A stretch of DNA of 5,672 bases from Eubacteriales bacterium (GCA_030625285.1 DAOURC010000052.1:1-5672); one strand, 5' to 3'. Positions 1 through 5,578 are shown, counted from the stretch's first letter. The notes: a model not told the origin generated them from the letters alone. A program made the numbers and translations.

Positions 1-1128
1 TTTCACTTTAGAATCTTTAGCTGCAATCATTGCTTCTTTACCTCTGACATTATTTGCTTCGTCATCTATTTCAACGCCCATGAATTCTAAGCCTTCACAT
101 ATGATTTTACGATCTATAGCTGAGTTTTCACCAAGTCCTGCAGTGAATACAACGGCATCTACTCCGCCCATCACGGCTGCATATGCTGCAATATATTTTT
201 TAACTCTTGTTCTAAATATATCTAGTGCCAATTGAGCTCTTTCATTTCCTTCATCTGCAGCGCTTTCGATATCTCTAAAGTCGCTTGATACACCTGAAAC
301 TCCTAAAACACCTGATTTTTTATTTAAAATATTATCCATTTCTTTAATAGTCAAGTTTTCTTTCCCCATCAAGAAAGTTACAATAGCAGGGTCCATATCA
401 CCAGTACGAGTACCCATCGCCAAACCTTCAAGCGGAGTGAATCCCATTGAAGTAGCAACCGATTTTCCGTCCTTTATAGCAGCCACACTCGCACCATTAC
501 CTAGATGACAAGTAATGATTTTCATATTATTGTAATCCATATCAAGTAATTCCGCAGCTTTTGCAGATACATAACGATGAGATGTACCATGGAAACCATA
601 TCTTCTTAAACCGTATTTTTCATAATATTCATAAGGAAGCGGATAAATATATGCTTCTTTTGGCATAGTTTGGTGGAAAGCCGTATCGAAAACACCGATA
701 TTGACAATATTAGGTATTAATTCCTGAATAGCTTTAATTCCTATTATGTTCGGCGGATTATGAAGTGGAGCTAATTCAATACAATCTTCTAGAGCGGCCA
801 TCACTTCATCGGTAATCAAAACAGATCCACTGAATTTTTCACCTGCATGAACAACTCTATGACCACAAGCATCAATTTCACTTAAATCTTTTATCGCCCC
901 TAATTCCTTATCAGTCAAAGCTTTTAAAACAATACTCAAAGCTTCTTTATGATCTTTCATAGGTGTTACAATAACTTCTTTTTCTTTACCAGTTGTTTCA
1001 TTTTTTAACTGAGCACCTTCAAGACCGATTCTCTCAACTAAACCTTTTGCCATAAGCACTTCTCCATTCATATCAAGCAATTGATATTTAAGTGAAGAAG
1101 ACCCGCAGTTAATAACCAAAATATTCAT
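1..1128 (-). CDS. ackA: Acetate kinase, C-terminus cut off by window edge
   Basis: Acetate kinase interconverts acetate + ATP and acetyl phosphate + ADP in the cytoplasm. In fermenters it makes ATP from acetyl phosphate supplied by phosphotransacetylase. The first 376 residues are present and the reading frame is still open at base 1; the family is about 400 residues, so roughly 20-25 are missing. Motifs fall at the residue numbers known from the Methanosarcina enzyme: N7, S10, S12 and K14 in the N-terminal phosphate loop, R91 in GHRVVH, D148 in FDTAFH, H180 in GFHGTSH, R241 in GTRTGD, and the nucleotide-site TAGLGENS at 329-336. The catalytic glutamate equivalent to E384 lies beyond the edge. 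The ATG at 1128-1126 is preceded by AAGGAGG (1134-1140) with a 5-nt spacer, so the start is secure. The gene is divergent from tmcAL and has its own promoter. Identification is near certain. Confidence 0.97.
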   Translation of the reverse strand, partial: MNILVINCGSSSLKYQLLDMNGEVLMAKGLVERIGLEGAQLKNETTGKEKEVIVTPMKDHKEALSIVLKALTDKELGAIKDLSEIDACGHRVVHAGEKFSGSVLITDEVMAALEDCIELAPLHNPPNIIGIKAIQELIPNIVNIGVFDTAFHQTMPKEAYIYPLPYEYYEKYGLRRYGFHGTSHRYVSAKAAELLDMDYNNMKIITCHLGNGASVAAIKDGKSVATSMGFTPLEGLAMGTRTGDMDPAIVTFLMGKENLTIKEMDNILNKKSGVLGVSGVSSDFRDIESAADEGNERAQLALDIFRTRVKKYIAAYAAVMGGVDAVVFTAGLGENSAIDRKIICEGLEFMGVEIDDEANNVRGKEAMIAAKDSKVK

Positions 1129-1176
1129 TATAGCCTCCTTATAGTTTGTTCTTAATATTTATGTAACATACATTAT

Positions 1177-1206
1177 ATTATACACTTTAACAACAAACAT
1201 TTTCAA
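1177..1206 (-). promoter_or_regulatory. Sigma-A type promoter of ackA
   Basis: On the minus strand, TTGAAA (-35, 1206-1201, five of six consensus bases) and a perfect TATAAT (-10, 1182-1177) are separated by 18 nt. Transcription should begin near 1170, giving a leader of about 42 nt that ends in the strong AAGGAGG site. The -35 hexamer occupies nearly the same bases as the -35 of the divergent tmcAL promoter. Start point inferred from spacing only. Confidence 0.7.
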
Positions 1207-1215
1207 GAGTGTATA
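1179..1215. repeat. 8-bp inverted repeat across the ackA/tmcAL divergent promoters
   Basis: TATACACT (1179-1186) and AGTGTATA (1208-1215) are perfect inverted copies 29 bp apart start to start, about three helical turns. The left arm overlaps the ackA -10 element and the repeat encloses the overlapping -35 elements. Neither predicted transcript contains both arms, so an RNA hairpin is unlikely; a DNA-level operator is possible. In A+T-rich DNA such a repeat can also arise by chance. Confidence 0.4.
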
Positions 1216-1229
1216 TTTACTGTTATAAT
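1200..1229 (+). promoter_or_regulatory. Extended -10 promoter of tmcAL
   Basis: TATAAT at 1224-1229 is preceded by TG one base upstream (1221-1222), which makes an extended -10 element. The best -35 is TTTTCA at 1200-1205 (four of six) with an 18-nt spacer; the TG extension can compensate for this weak match. The predicted start is near 1236, only about 11 nt before the ATG at 1247, so the leader would be very short. Confidence 0.6.
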
Positions 1230-1235
1230 GTATTT

Positions 1236-1242
1236 AGGTGAT
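1236..1242 (+). promoter_or_regulatory. Ribosome binding site that sets the tmcAL start
   Basis: AGGTGAT matches the 3' part of the full Shine-Dalgarno consensus and sits 4 nt before the ATG at 1247. The in-frame GTG at 1238 and ATG at 1241 lie inside this site and so are poor start candidates. The site would be at the extreme 5' end of the predicted transcript. Confidence 0.6.
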
Positions 1243-1246
1243 GTTT

Positions 1247-2446
1247 ATGAAAATATTAGGAGTTATTGTCGAATATAATCCATTTCACAATGGCCATGCT
1301 TACCATTTAGAAAAAAGCATATCCATGACCAACGCTACTCACACAATCGCAGTTATGAGTGGCAATTTTGTTCAAAGAGGCGAACCTGCCTTGATGGACA
1401 AATGGACAAGAGCAAAAATAGCCGTGGACAACGGCGTCAGTCTAGTTATAGAGCTTCCATTTGTAAATGCAATTTCTAGTGCAGAAAAATTCGCCTTCGG
1501 CAGTGTTTATCTTCTGAACAAGTTGGGAATTGTGAATGATATTGTTTTTGGATCCGAAAGTGGAAATGTAGATTTGGTCGAAACTATTGCAGAGTATTTA
1601 GCAAACGAAACCGAAGAATATAAAACTACTTTGCAGCATTTTTTAACTGAGGGAATTTCATTCCCGGCAGCAAGGGATTTAGCCCTCAGAAAATTAAAGG
1701 TTAACAGCGAAAGCTTAAACTCAAATGATATTTTAGGCATCGAATATATAAAGGCGATAAAACAACTCGATAGCAATATAAAATATCACACATTAAAAAG
1801 GCAAAATATCGATTACCACTCTTTGGAAATCGTAAATGCGTTTGCAAGCGCTACTGGAATTAGAAACAAAATCAAGGAAAAAGATTTTTTAAGCGTCCGC
1901 GCTACTGTTCCATCCATGACTTATGATTATATTTCCGATTATAGGGATTTCCTATTTATAGATGATTATTTTGAAGTGTTGAGATATAAGATATTATCAG
2001 AGTCAAGTGAATATCTTTCGGAAATTCACGAAGTTACTGAAGGTATCGAAAATCGCATAATAGAATCAATGAGAAAATCGACAGATATGACTACTTTCCT
2101 AGAGAATGTAAAAACCAAGAGATTTACAATGACTAGAATTAAAAGGATTTTGCTGAATATTTTATTCGATATCAAAACTAAGGAAGTCGATGAATATGAT
2201 TTATTGACTCCAAAGTATATAAATATCTTGGCAGCCGATGACAAAGGACTAGAAATTCTCAGGTTGCTTAAGAAAAACGAAGATTTGAATATAATCACCA
2301 ACCTGAGCAAATTCACAACTGAAGATCCGTTATTGAAGAGACAACTTCAATTGGATTTAAAGGCCAGCGATCTATATTCAATACTGAGAAGAGAACAGCT
2401 TGGCCAAGATTATTTCAATACACCGTATATTAAAAAAGTGCTATAA
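1247..2446 (+). CDS. tmcAL: tRNA(Met) cytidine acetate ligase (TmcAL, YlbM family)
   Basis: TmcAL makes N4-acetylcytidine at wobble position 34 of elongator tRNA-Met; it activates acetate with ATP to acetyl-adenylate instead of using acetyl-CoA. The 399-residue product is close to the roughly 415 of Bacillus subtilis YlbM. The N-terminal nucleotidyltransferase fold shows GVIVEYNPFHNGH, with the HxGH motif at residues 14-17, followed by the family block MSGNFVQRGEPALMDKWTRA (37-56), IELPF (68-72) and FGSES (101-105). The middle carries DILGIEYIKAI (161-171) and FASATGIRNKI (199-209), both typical of the family. The C-terminal part (from about 230) is more variable. I chose the ATG at 1247 over the GTG at 1238 and ATG at 1241 because the Shine-Dalgarno covers those codons and MKILGVIVEYNPF matches the usual N-terminus. 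The gene is divergent from ackA and convergent with the lipoprotein gene. Family certain, start very likely. Confidence 0.94.
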   Translation: MKILGVIVEYNPFHNGHAYHLEKSISMTNATHTIAVMSGNFVQRGEPALMDKWTRAKIAVDNGVSLVIELPFVNAISSAEKFAFGSVYLLNKLGIVNDIVFGSESGNVDLVETIAEYLANETEEYKTTLQHFLTEGISFPAARDLALRKLKVNSESLNSNDILGIEYIKAIKQLDSNIKYHTLKRQNIDYHSLEIVNAFASATGIRNKIKEKDFLSVRATVPSMTYDYISDYRDFLFIDDYFEVLRYKILSESSEYLSEIHEVTEGIENRIIESMRKSTDMTTFLENVKTKRFTMTRIKRILLNILFDIKTKEVDEYDLLTPKYINILAADDKGLEILRLLKKNEDLNIITNLSKFTTEDPLLKRQLQLDLKASDLYSILRREQLGQDYFNTPYIKKVL

Positions 2447-2465
2447 TCCAATTAGAGCGCTTTTT
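2433..2465. terminator. Bidirectional hairpin between convergent tmcAL and lipoprotein genes
   Basis: AAAAAGTGCT (2433-2442) pairs with AGCGCTTTTT (2456-2465), one pair being G-U, around a 13-nt loop. The A and T runs give a U-tract in either direction, as expected where two genes converge. It overlaps the last codons of tmcAL and ends 3 bases before the lipoprotein stop codon. The GC core is only about 5 bp, so strength is uncertain. Confidence 0.6.
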
Positions 2466-2467
2466 AA

Positions 2468-3445
2468 CTACTTCATGTAAAGTTCATCTATCATCTCACT
2501 TGCTTCTTCATGCAGTTTAAACGCGTTGTCGTACATATCATCCATATCTTCAAGACTTCCCAGCACGCCATCTTTACTTATCGAAAAGTCGACCACGCCT
2601 TGAATCGTTGTATGCGTCACCGGATAATCCTTCATAGTTAAAAGATAATCATACGCTTCTTTCAATTCATCTGTGAATGTGAAATCTTCATTGAGCATTC
2701 CATCAAATATATTCGGTCCCGATAATTTATAAAGCGCCACCATCAGCCCTATCCGAATATCTTCTTTATAAATGAACCCCGGATCTTTTTTCAAGAAGAA
2801 TTCATGCTCAATTGCACGATTCGCCAATTCTAAAGGCGAAACATTCAAATATTCTTCCATCAATGTTGGGTTAATTAAGTTTTCACTCATCAACCTTAAA
2901 TACATTTCCATCGATTCGGTAACATATTCGCTATATTGCTCATAAAGCACTACATAATCGACTACGGGATAATACGCCCCTTCTCCACACATCAATCCAT
3001 AGCCATTTTCAAAAGTCCTTTTTATCAGCGAATTGAATTTTTCCTCTTCAATCAAATCCACTAATTTATATTTATCATTGCCGACTAATTCAAATTCTCT
3101 CTTCTCGTTGATTTCACCATGAATCGAGAAATTTTCTTCACTATAGTATTCTTCTATCATACTTCTCAAATTGTCTTTCAGTATAGAAATATACTTAGCG
3201 ATTACATCATCCGACTCATCCTTTGAAAGATTCGGTATAAATTCTTTCATCAACAAATCGATTTCTATCATATCGCCGTTTTCTAGACTAGTGATCAATT
3301 CATAGTAATAATCAATAATCGGTTCTACTGGTTCCTCAATAATTTCTACCGTCGATTTTTCATCTTCTTCTTTTTCTTCTATATTCTGTCCGCATGCCGC
3401 TAAAATCAGCGTCAACACAATCACTATCATCAACATCTTTTTCAT
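2468..3445 (-). CDS. Putative lipoprotein of unknown function
   Basis: The 325-residue product begins with a clear lipoprotein signal peptide: positively charged MKK, a hydrophobic stretch (4-16) and the lipobox LAAC with the lipidated cysteine at 18. It should be exported and anchored on the outer face of the membrane. A highly acidic linker (about 22-42, rich in E and D) follows. The mature part is predicted mostly helical, rich in E, D, Y and L, with no further membrane segment. A second cysteine is at 153, and a distinctive GEGAYYPVVDY lies at 154-164. I recognise no catalytic motif or named domain and assign no function. The start is supported by GGAGGGG (3459-3453) 7 nt upstream of the ATG. 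It stands alone on its strand, separated from its neighbours by hairpins or a long spacer, so context says little. Real gene and lipoprotein: confident. Role: unknown. Confidence 0.88.
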   Translation of the reverse strand: MKKMLMIVIVLTLILAACGQNIEEKEEDEKSTVEIIEEPVEPIIDYYYELITSLENGDMIEIDLLMKEFIPNLSKDESDDVIAKYISILKDNLRSMIEEYYSEENFSIHGEINEKREFELVGNDKYKLVDLIEEEKFNSLIKRTFENGYGLMCGEGAYYPVVDYVVLYEQYSEYVTESMEMYLRLMSENLINPTLMEEYLNVSPLELANRAIEHEFFLKKDPGFIYKEDIRIGLMVALYKLSGPNIFDGMLNEDFTFTDELKEAYDYLLTMKDYPVTHTTIQGVVDFSISKDGVLGSLEDMDDMYDNAFKLHEEASEMIDELYMK

Positions 3446-3477
3446 AACATTTCCCCTCCATATACTTTGACGACAAA

Positions 3478-3506
3478 ATTATGATATTAGTTCCAAAACC
3501 TACTAA
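3478..3506 (-). promoter_or_regulatory. Weak candidate promoter of the lipoprotein gene
   Basis: On the minus strand CATAAT (3483-3478, five of six) lies 17 nt downstream of TTAGTA (3506-3501, only three of six). An overlapping TATCAT (3486-3481) is an alternative -10. The poor -35 suggests either a need for an activator or a different true promoter. The -35 falls in the loop of the inverted repeat at 3493-3516. Confidence 0.3.
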
Positions 3507-3516
3507 CACGTTTTGG
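3493..3516. repeat. 7-bp inverted repeat upstream of the lipoprotein gene
   Basis: CCAAAAC (3493-3499) and GTTTTGG (3510-3516) are perfect inverted copies around a 10-nt spacer. The repeat flanks the candidate -35 of the lipoprotein promoter, so it may be a regulator binding site. It has no U-tract and is not a good terminator. Confidence 0.4.
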
Positions 3517-3734
3517 CACATTGTTTGTAAACCGCTTGATATCGAGATGATTATTTATTGAAGTAATTTCACACAAAATCAATTTCTTGTTCCATTTAAA
3601 TAGTGCTTAATAACTCATCCATCCTGTAGCTTCTCCTTCATCAGCATCATGAATAAATGCTTTCAAACTTCATGGTAGTCGCCTTCAGTTCTTGACTATT
3701 TACCGGAATACTTCAGATTTTAAATTTTTCTACA

Positions 3735-3762
3735 TTGTGATTATTTGGTATTTTGGTATTAT
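3735..3762 (+). promoter_or_regulatory. Promoter of the small membrane protein gene
   Basis: TTGTGA (3735-3740, four of six) and TATTAT (3757-3762, five of six) are separated by 16 nt, and a TG one base before the -10 makes it an extended element. Transcription should start near 3769, about 25 nt before the ATG at 3794. This placement rules out the far-upstream TTG at 3692 as the translation start. Confidence 0.5.
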
Positions 3763-3773
3763 ATGTCATATAA
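3759..3773. promoter_or_regulatory. Perfect 7-1-7 palindrome over -10/+1, operator candidate
   Basis: TTATATG (3759-3765), a central T, and CATATAA (3767-3773) form a perfect 15-bp palindrome covering the -10 and predicted start point. Its 7-1-7 geometry and TTATA/TATAA ends resemble boxes of the Fur/PerR superfamily (PerR box: TTATAAT-n-ATTATAA), matching five of seven bases in each arm. Its position fits a repressor site. The assignment to a regulator family is inference. Confidence 0.4.
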
Positions 3774-3793
3774 AGCTTTTAAAAGAGGATTAT

Positions 3794-3997
3794 ATGCTTA
3801 AATTATTTGAAAGAATGAAGGAATTTCATTTTCATATTCTTAGAACGCTATTATCGATAAGCATACTCGCACTATCCATCGGACTAGAACATTCACAATT
3901 TTTATTAGCAGTTATTCCAATAACATTAGCAATTTTTATACAAAGCTCTATAATACAATATAGAAAGCTCATGCATTTATCAACAACAAGTCTATAA
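3794..3997 (+). CDS. Small two-helix membrane protein of unknown function
   Basis: This 67-residue product has a short basic and aromatic N-terminus (MLKLFERMKEFHFHILR) and two hydrophobic segments at about 15-31 and 36-54, joined by a tight turn (LEHSQ), then a polar tail. It looks like a helical hairpin in the cytoplasmic membrane. The frame is open further upstream, to a TTG at 3692, but I start at the ATG at 3794: AGAGG (3784-3788) lies 5 nt before it and a promoter is placed correctly at 3735-3762. A 10-bp palindrome CTTTTAAAAG (3776-3785) touches the ribosome site. The gene is convergent with the coaD operon, sharing a terminator. I recognise no family. It could be a small stress or envelope protein or a toxin-like peptide, but nothing in the sequence decides this. 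Confidence 0.6.
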   Translation: MLKLFERMKEFHFHILRTLLSISILALSIGLEHSQFLLAVIPITLAIFIQSSIIQYRKLMHLSTTSL

Positions 3998-4008
3998 TCA
4001 ATTCTAAA

Positions 4009-4034
4009 AAACCTCTATATAATTATAGAGGTTT
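4009..4034. terminator. Rho-independent terminator of the rsmD-coaD operon
   Basis: AAACCTCTATA (4009-4019) and TATAGAGGTTT (4024-4034) form a perfect 11-bp stem with a 4-nt loop. On the minus strand the stem ends in six U residues (complement of A4006-4011), a good terminator for the leftward operon; it overlaps the TAA of the coiled-coil gene. In the plus direction only three U residues follow, so termination of the small membrane protein transcript is weaker. Confidence 0.8.
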
Positions 4035-4530
4035 AGTCATCTTCTTCATTCTTCACATATGTTTTTAACTCTTCACGATTTTTTTCCAACTTCTGAGTAA
4101 TTTCATTCATGCTATGATAAGCTTCCTCTACAACATCCATAGAGTATTGAAATGCATTCTGTCTGATTTCTCCAGCATCTGTTTTCGCCTTGGACAAGAT
4201 AACCTCAGCTCTTTGTTTAGCCATTTCAACGACCTTATGTTCATCCAAGATGTGTTCATATTGATTCTGAGCACCTTTTATTATTTGTGATTCTTTCATT
4301 TGAGCTTCACCGACAATGCGATCTGCATCACGTTTGGCATCTTCAATTATCTTATTACGCTCATCTTTTATCCATTTTGCGTGTTTTATCTCATCAGGCA
4401 GCAATATTTGAATTTCCTTTAATAAATTACTGATTTCATTTCTATCAATTAATATCTTCCCAGAAAACGGAATCGACGAAGAAATTTCTAATCTGCTTTC
4501 AAACTCATCTAATAATTCCAGTACTTTCAT
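4033..4530 (-). CDS. Coiled-coil 'ATPase subunit-like' protein downstream of coaD
   Basis: The 165-residue product has a conserved-looking N-terminal part (MKVLELLDEFE to about residue 55, including SSIPFSGKILIDRNEI and LLPDEIKHAKWIKDER), followed by a long charged helix rich in A, E, K, Q and R (about 55-155) that should form a coiled coil. It ends in an acidic EEDD. Proteins of this type next to coaD in clostridia are often auto-annotated as ATP synthase subunit B or V-type ATPase subunit H because of coiled-coil similarity. There is no membrane segment here, unlike a true F0 b subunit, and no ATP synthase genes are nearby, so I do not accept that label. The ATG at 4530 is preferred (GGAGG 6 nt upstream); the ATG at 4533 would leave only 3 nt. 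The start shares one base with the coaD TGA, suggesting translational coupling. Function unknown; perhaps a division or envelope scaffold, by analogy only. Confidence 0.85.
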   Translation of the reverse strand: MKVLELLDEFESRLEISSSIPFSGKILIDRNEISNLLKEIQILLPDEIKHAKWIKDERNKIIEDAKRDADRIVGEAQMKESQIIKGAQNQYEHILDEHKVVEMAKQRAEVILSKAKTDAGEIRQNAFQYSMDVVEEAYHSMNEITQKLEKNREELKTYVKNEEDD

Positions 4531-5018
4531 CATAATCCTCCTTTTTCTATTTTTCCAATTAGTTTTTCATAAACATAATCTGTAACAAATATATCGACTT
4601 GTCCACCCAACATCGCTACTTCTTTAACCATGCTCGAACTTATAAAAGAATATTCAGGGCTCGTCATCATAAACAGCGTTTCAATATCCTTGCAAATCTC
4701 TTTATTCATTAAAGCCATTCTGAATTCATATTCAAAATCAGTTACAGCTCTTAATCCTTTAACAATAATATTCGTTTCTTTCTCCATGACATAATCGGTT
4801 AACAATCCGACAAAAGAATCAACTTTAACATTATCCAAGTCCTCAATGGAGTTTTTAATCATATCCATTCGTTCTTCTAAATCAAACATGGATTTTTTAT
4901 TCGGATTATATACCACAGCAACAATCAATTCATCACATAATTTTGCTGTTCTTTTGATGACATCTAAATGACCTTTGGTAATCGGATCAAAACTACCTGG
5001 ATAAATCGCTACTTTCAC
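4530..5018 (-). CDS. coaD: Phosphopantetheine adenylyltransferase (PPAT)
   Basis: CoaD transfers AMP from ATP to 4'-phosphopantetheine, giving dephospho-CoA and pyrophosphate; this is the fourth and regulated penultimate step of coenzyme A synthesis, in the cytoplasm. The 162 residues match the usual length of about 160. Family motifs are all present: YPGSFDPITKGH at 6-17 with the TxGH nucleotide motif at 14-17, NPNKKSMF at 38-45, KGLRAVTDFEYE at 87-98 with R90, and the ISSSMVKE block at 126-133. Translation starts at a GTG (5018-5016), preceded by AAGGAGG (5032-5026) with a 7-nt spacer; that site lies inside the end of rsmD and encodes its K-E-E. The rsmD stop and this GTG share one base (TAGTG), as do the coaD TGA and the next ATG, so three genes are chained by one-base overlaps. 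The active enzyme is normally a hexamer. Confidence 0.97.
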   Translation of the reverse strand: MKVAIYPGSFDPITKGHLDVIKRTAKLCDELIVAVVYNPNKKSMFDLEERMDMIKNSIEDLDNVKVDSFVGLLTDYVMEKETNIIVKGLRAVTDFEYEFRMALMNKEICKDIETLFMMTSPEYSFISSSMVKEVAMLGGQVDIFVTDYVYEKLIGKIEKGGL

Positions 5019-5578
5019 TATATTTCCTCCTTCGACTTATAAAAGCTCAAAGTTGTATTCCCATACTTTTTAAATTTAAACTTATTGAAATTATAGCACT
5101 CATCAGGATAATCTTCATCCGGATGGTGTTCTACAACAATCATTCCTCCGTCATTTAGAAGATTGTTTTCCGAAATAATCTCAAGAGCTTTTATTCCCAA
5201 TCCTTTTTTATGAGGCGGATCTAAGAATATTATATCAAAAATTAATCCTTCACGCTTAGCTTTTGTTAAAAAGAATTCAAAATCAATATTTACTACAACC
5301 GCTCTATCACTTAACCGTGTTCTTTCAATATTATCATTTATTATTGGTATGCATTTAGGATTTTTTTCAATAAAAAATGCTTTTGAAGCCCCTCTACTAA
5401 GGGATTCAATACATAGACCTCCTGAACCGCTGAATAAATCAAGCACAATCGAACCGTAGATATTGTGCTGAATAATATTGAACATATTTTCTTTCACTCT
5501 ATCAACAGTCGGTCTAGTTGTAAATTCAGGTATTGTTTTAAGTTTTATACCTCTAGCACTACCAGCAATAACTCTCAT
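5018..5578 (-). CDS. rsmD: 16S rRNA (guanine966-N2)-methyltransferase RsmD
   Basis: RsmD methylates N2 of G966 (E. coli numbering) in 16S rRNA on the assembling 30S subunit, using S-adenosylmethionine. The 186-residue product matches the family length. Visible motifs: the N-terminal RVIAGSARGIKLKTIP and TRPTVDRVKENMFNII (2-36), the SAM-binding VLDLFSGSGG (45-54) followed by ESLSRGA (58-64), the acidic residue E71 in FIEKN at the end of strand 2, the catalytic DPPH at 120-123, and KYGNTTLSFY near the C-terminus (171-180). The fourth catalytic-loop residue is usually Y or F (E. coli has DPPF), so His is unusual. The ATG at 5578 follows AGGAG (5590-5586) by 7 nt, and that site overlaps the stop codon of the upstream gene. 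rsmD-coaD pairing is typical of Firmicutes. Confidence 0.95.
   Translation of the reverse strand: MRVIAGSARGIKLKTIPEFTTRPTVDRVKENMFNIIQHNIYGSIVLDLFSGSGGLCIESLSRGASKAFFIEKNPKCIPIINDNIERTRLSDRAVVVNIDFEFFLTKAKREGLIFDIIFLDPPHKKGLGIKALEIISENNLLNDGGMIVVEHHPDEDYPDECYNFNKFKFKKYGNTTLSFYKSKEEI

Larger units (their letters stand above)
3446..3793. other. 348-bp intergenic region between lipoprotein and small membrane protein genes
   Basis: No intact gene is supported here. The region holds the lipoprotein Shine-Dalgarno and weak promoter on the left, the 3493-3516 inverted repeat, and the promoter and palindrome of the small membrane protein on the right. The middle (about 3520-3730) is unexplained. 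On the minus strand, 3669-3487 reads as 20 codons, one TAA, then 39 more codons to the next stop, which could be a decayed gene fragment, but I recognise no family in it. Confidence 0.6.

Noticed and set aside
1238..1246. GTG at 1238 or ATG at 1241 as the tmcAL start
   Set aside because: Both codons are within the AGGTGAT ribosome site, and the family normally begins just before the GVIVEYNPFHNGH block.
1129..1246. Riboswitch or attenuator in the ackA/tmcAL leaders
   Set aside because: The predicted leaders are about 42 and 11 nt, too short for a known riboswitch, and no terminator hairpin is visible.
1507..1776. 89-codon open frame on the minus strand
   Set aside because: It lies antisense inside tmcAL, whose family motifs are unambiguous; no ribosome site or recognisable protein features.
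2026..2316. 96-codon open frame on the minus strand
   Set aside because: Antisense to the C-terminal half of tmcAL; composition is that expected from reading a gene backwards, with no supporting signals.
3493..3516. Inverted repeat as a terminator
   Set aside because: Stem of only 7 bp with a 10-nt loop and no following T-run on either strand; no gene ends next to it.
3481..3561. 26-codon plus-strand frame (starts MILVPKPTNTFW) resembling the start of a sugar-binding protein
   Set aside because: Very short, no ribosome site, overlaps the lipoprotein upstream region, and the resemblance is only a few residues.
3692..3793. N-terminal extension of the small membrane protein from TTG at 3692
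   Set aside because: No ribosome site before the TTG, and the only good promoter (3735-3762) lies downstream of it. The ATG at 3794 has both a ribosome site and a suitable promoter.
4033..4530. Annotation as ATP synthase F0 subunit B or V-type ATPase subunit
   Set aside because: No N-terminal membrane helix and no neighbouring ATP synthase genes; the similarity is that of any charged coiled coil.
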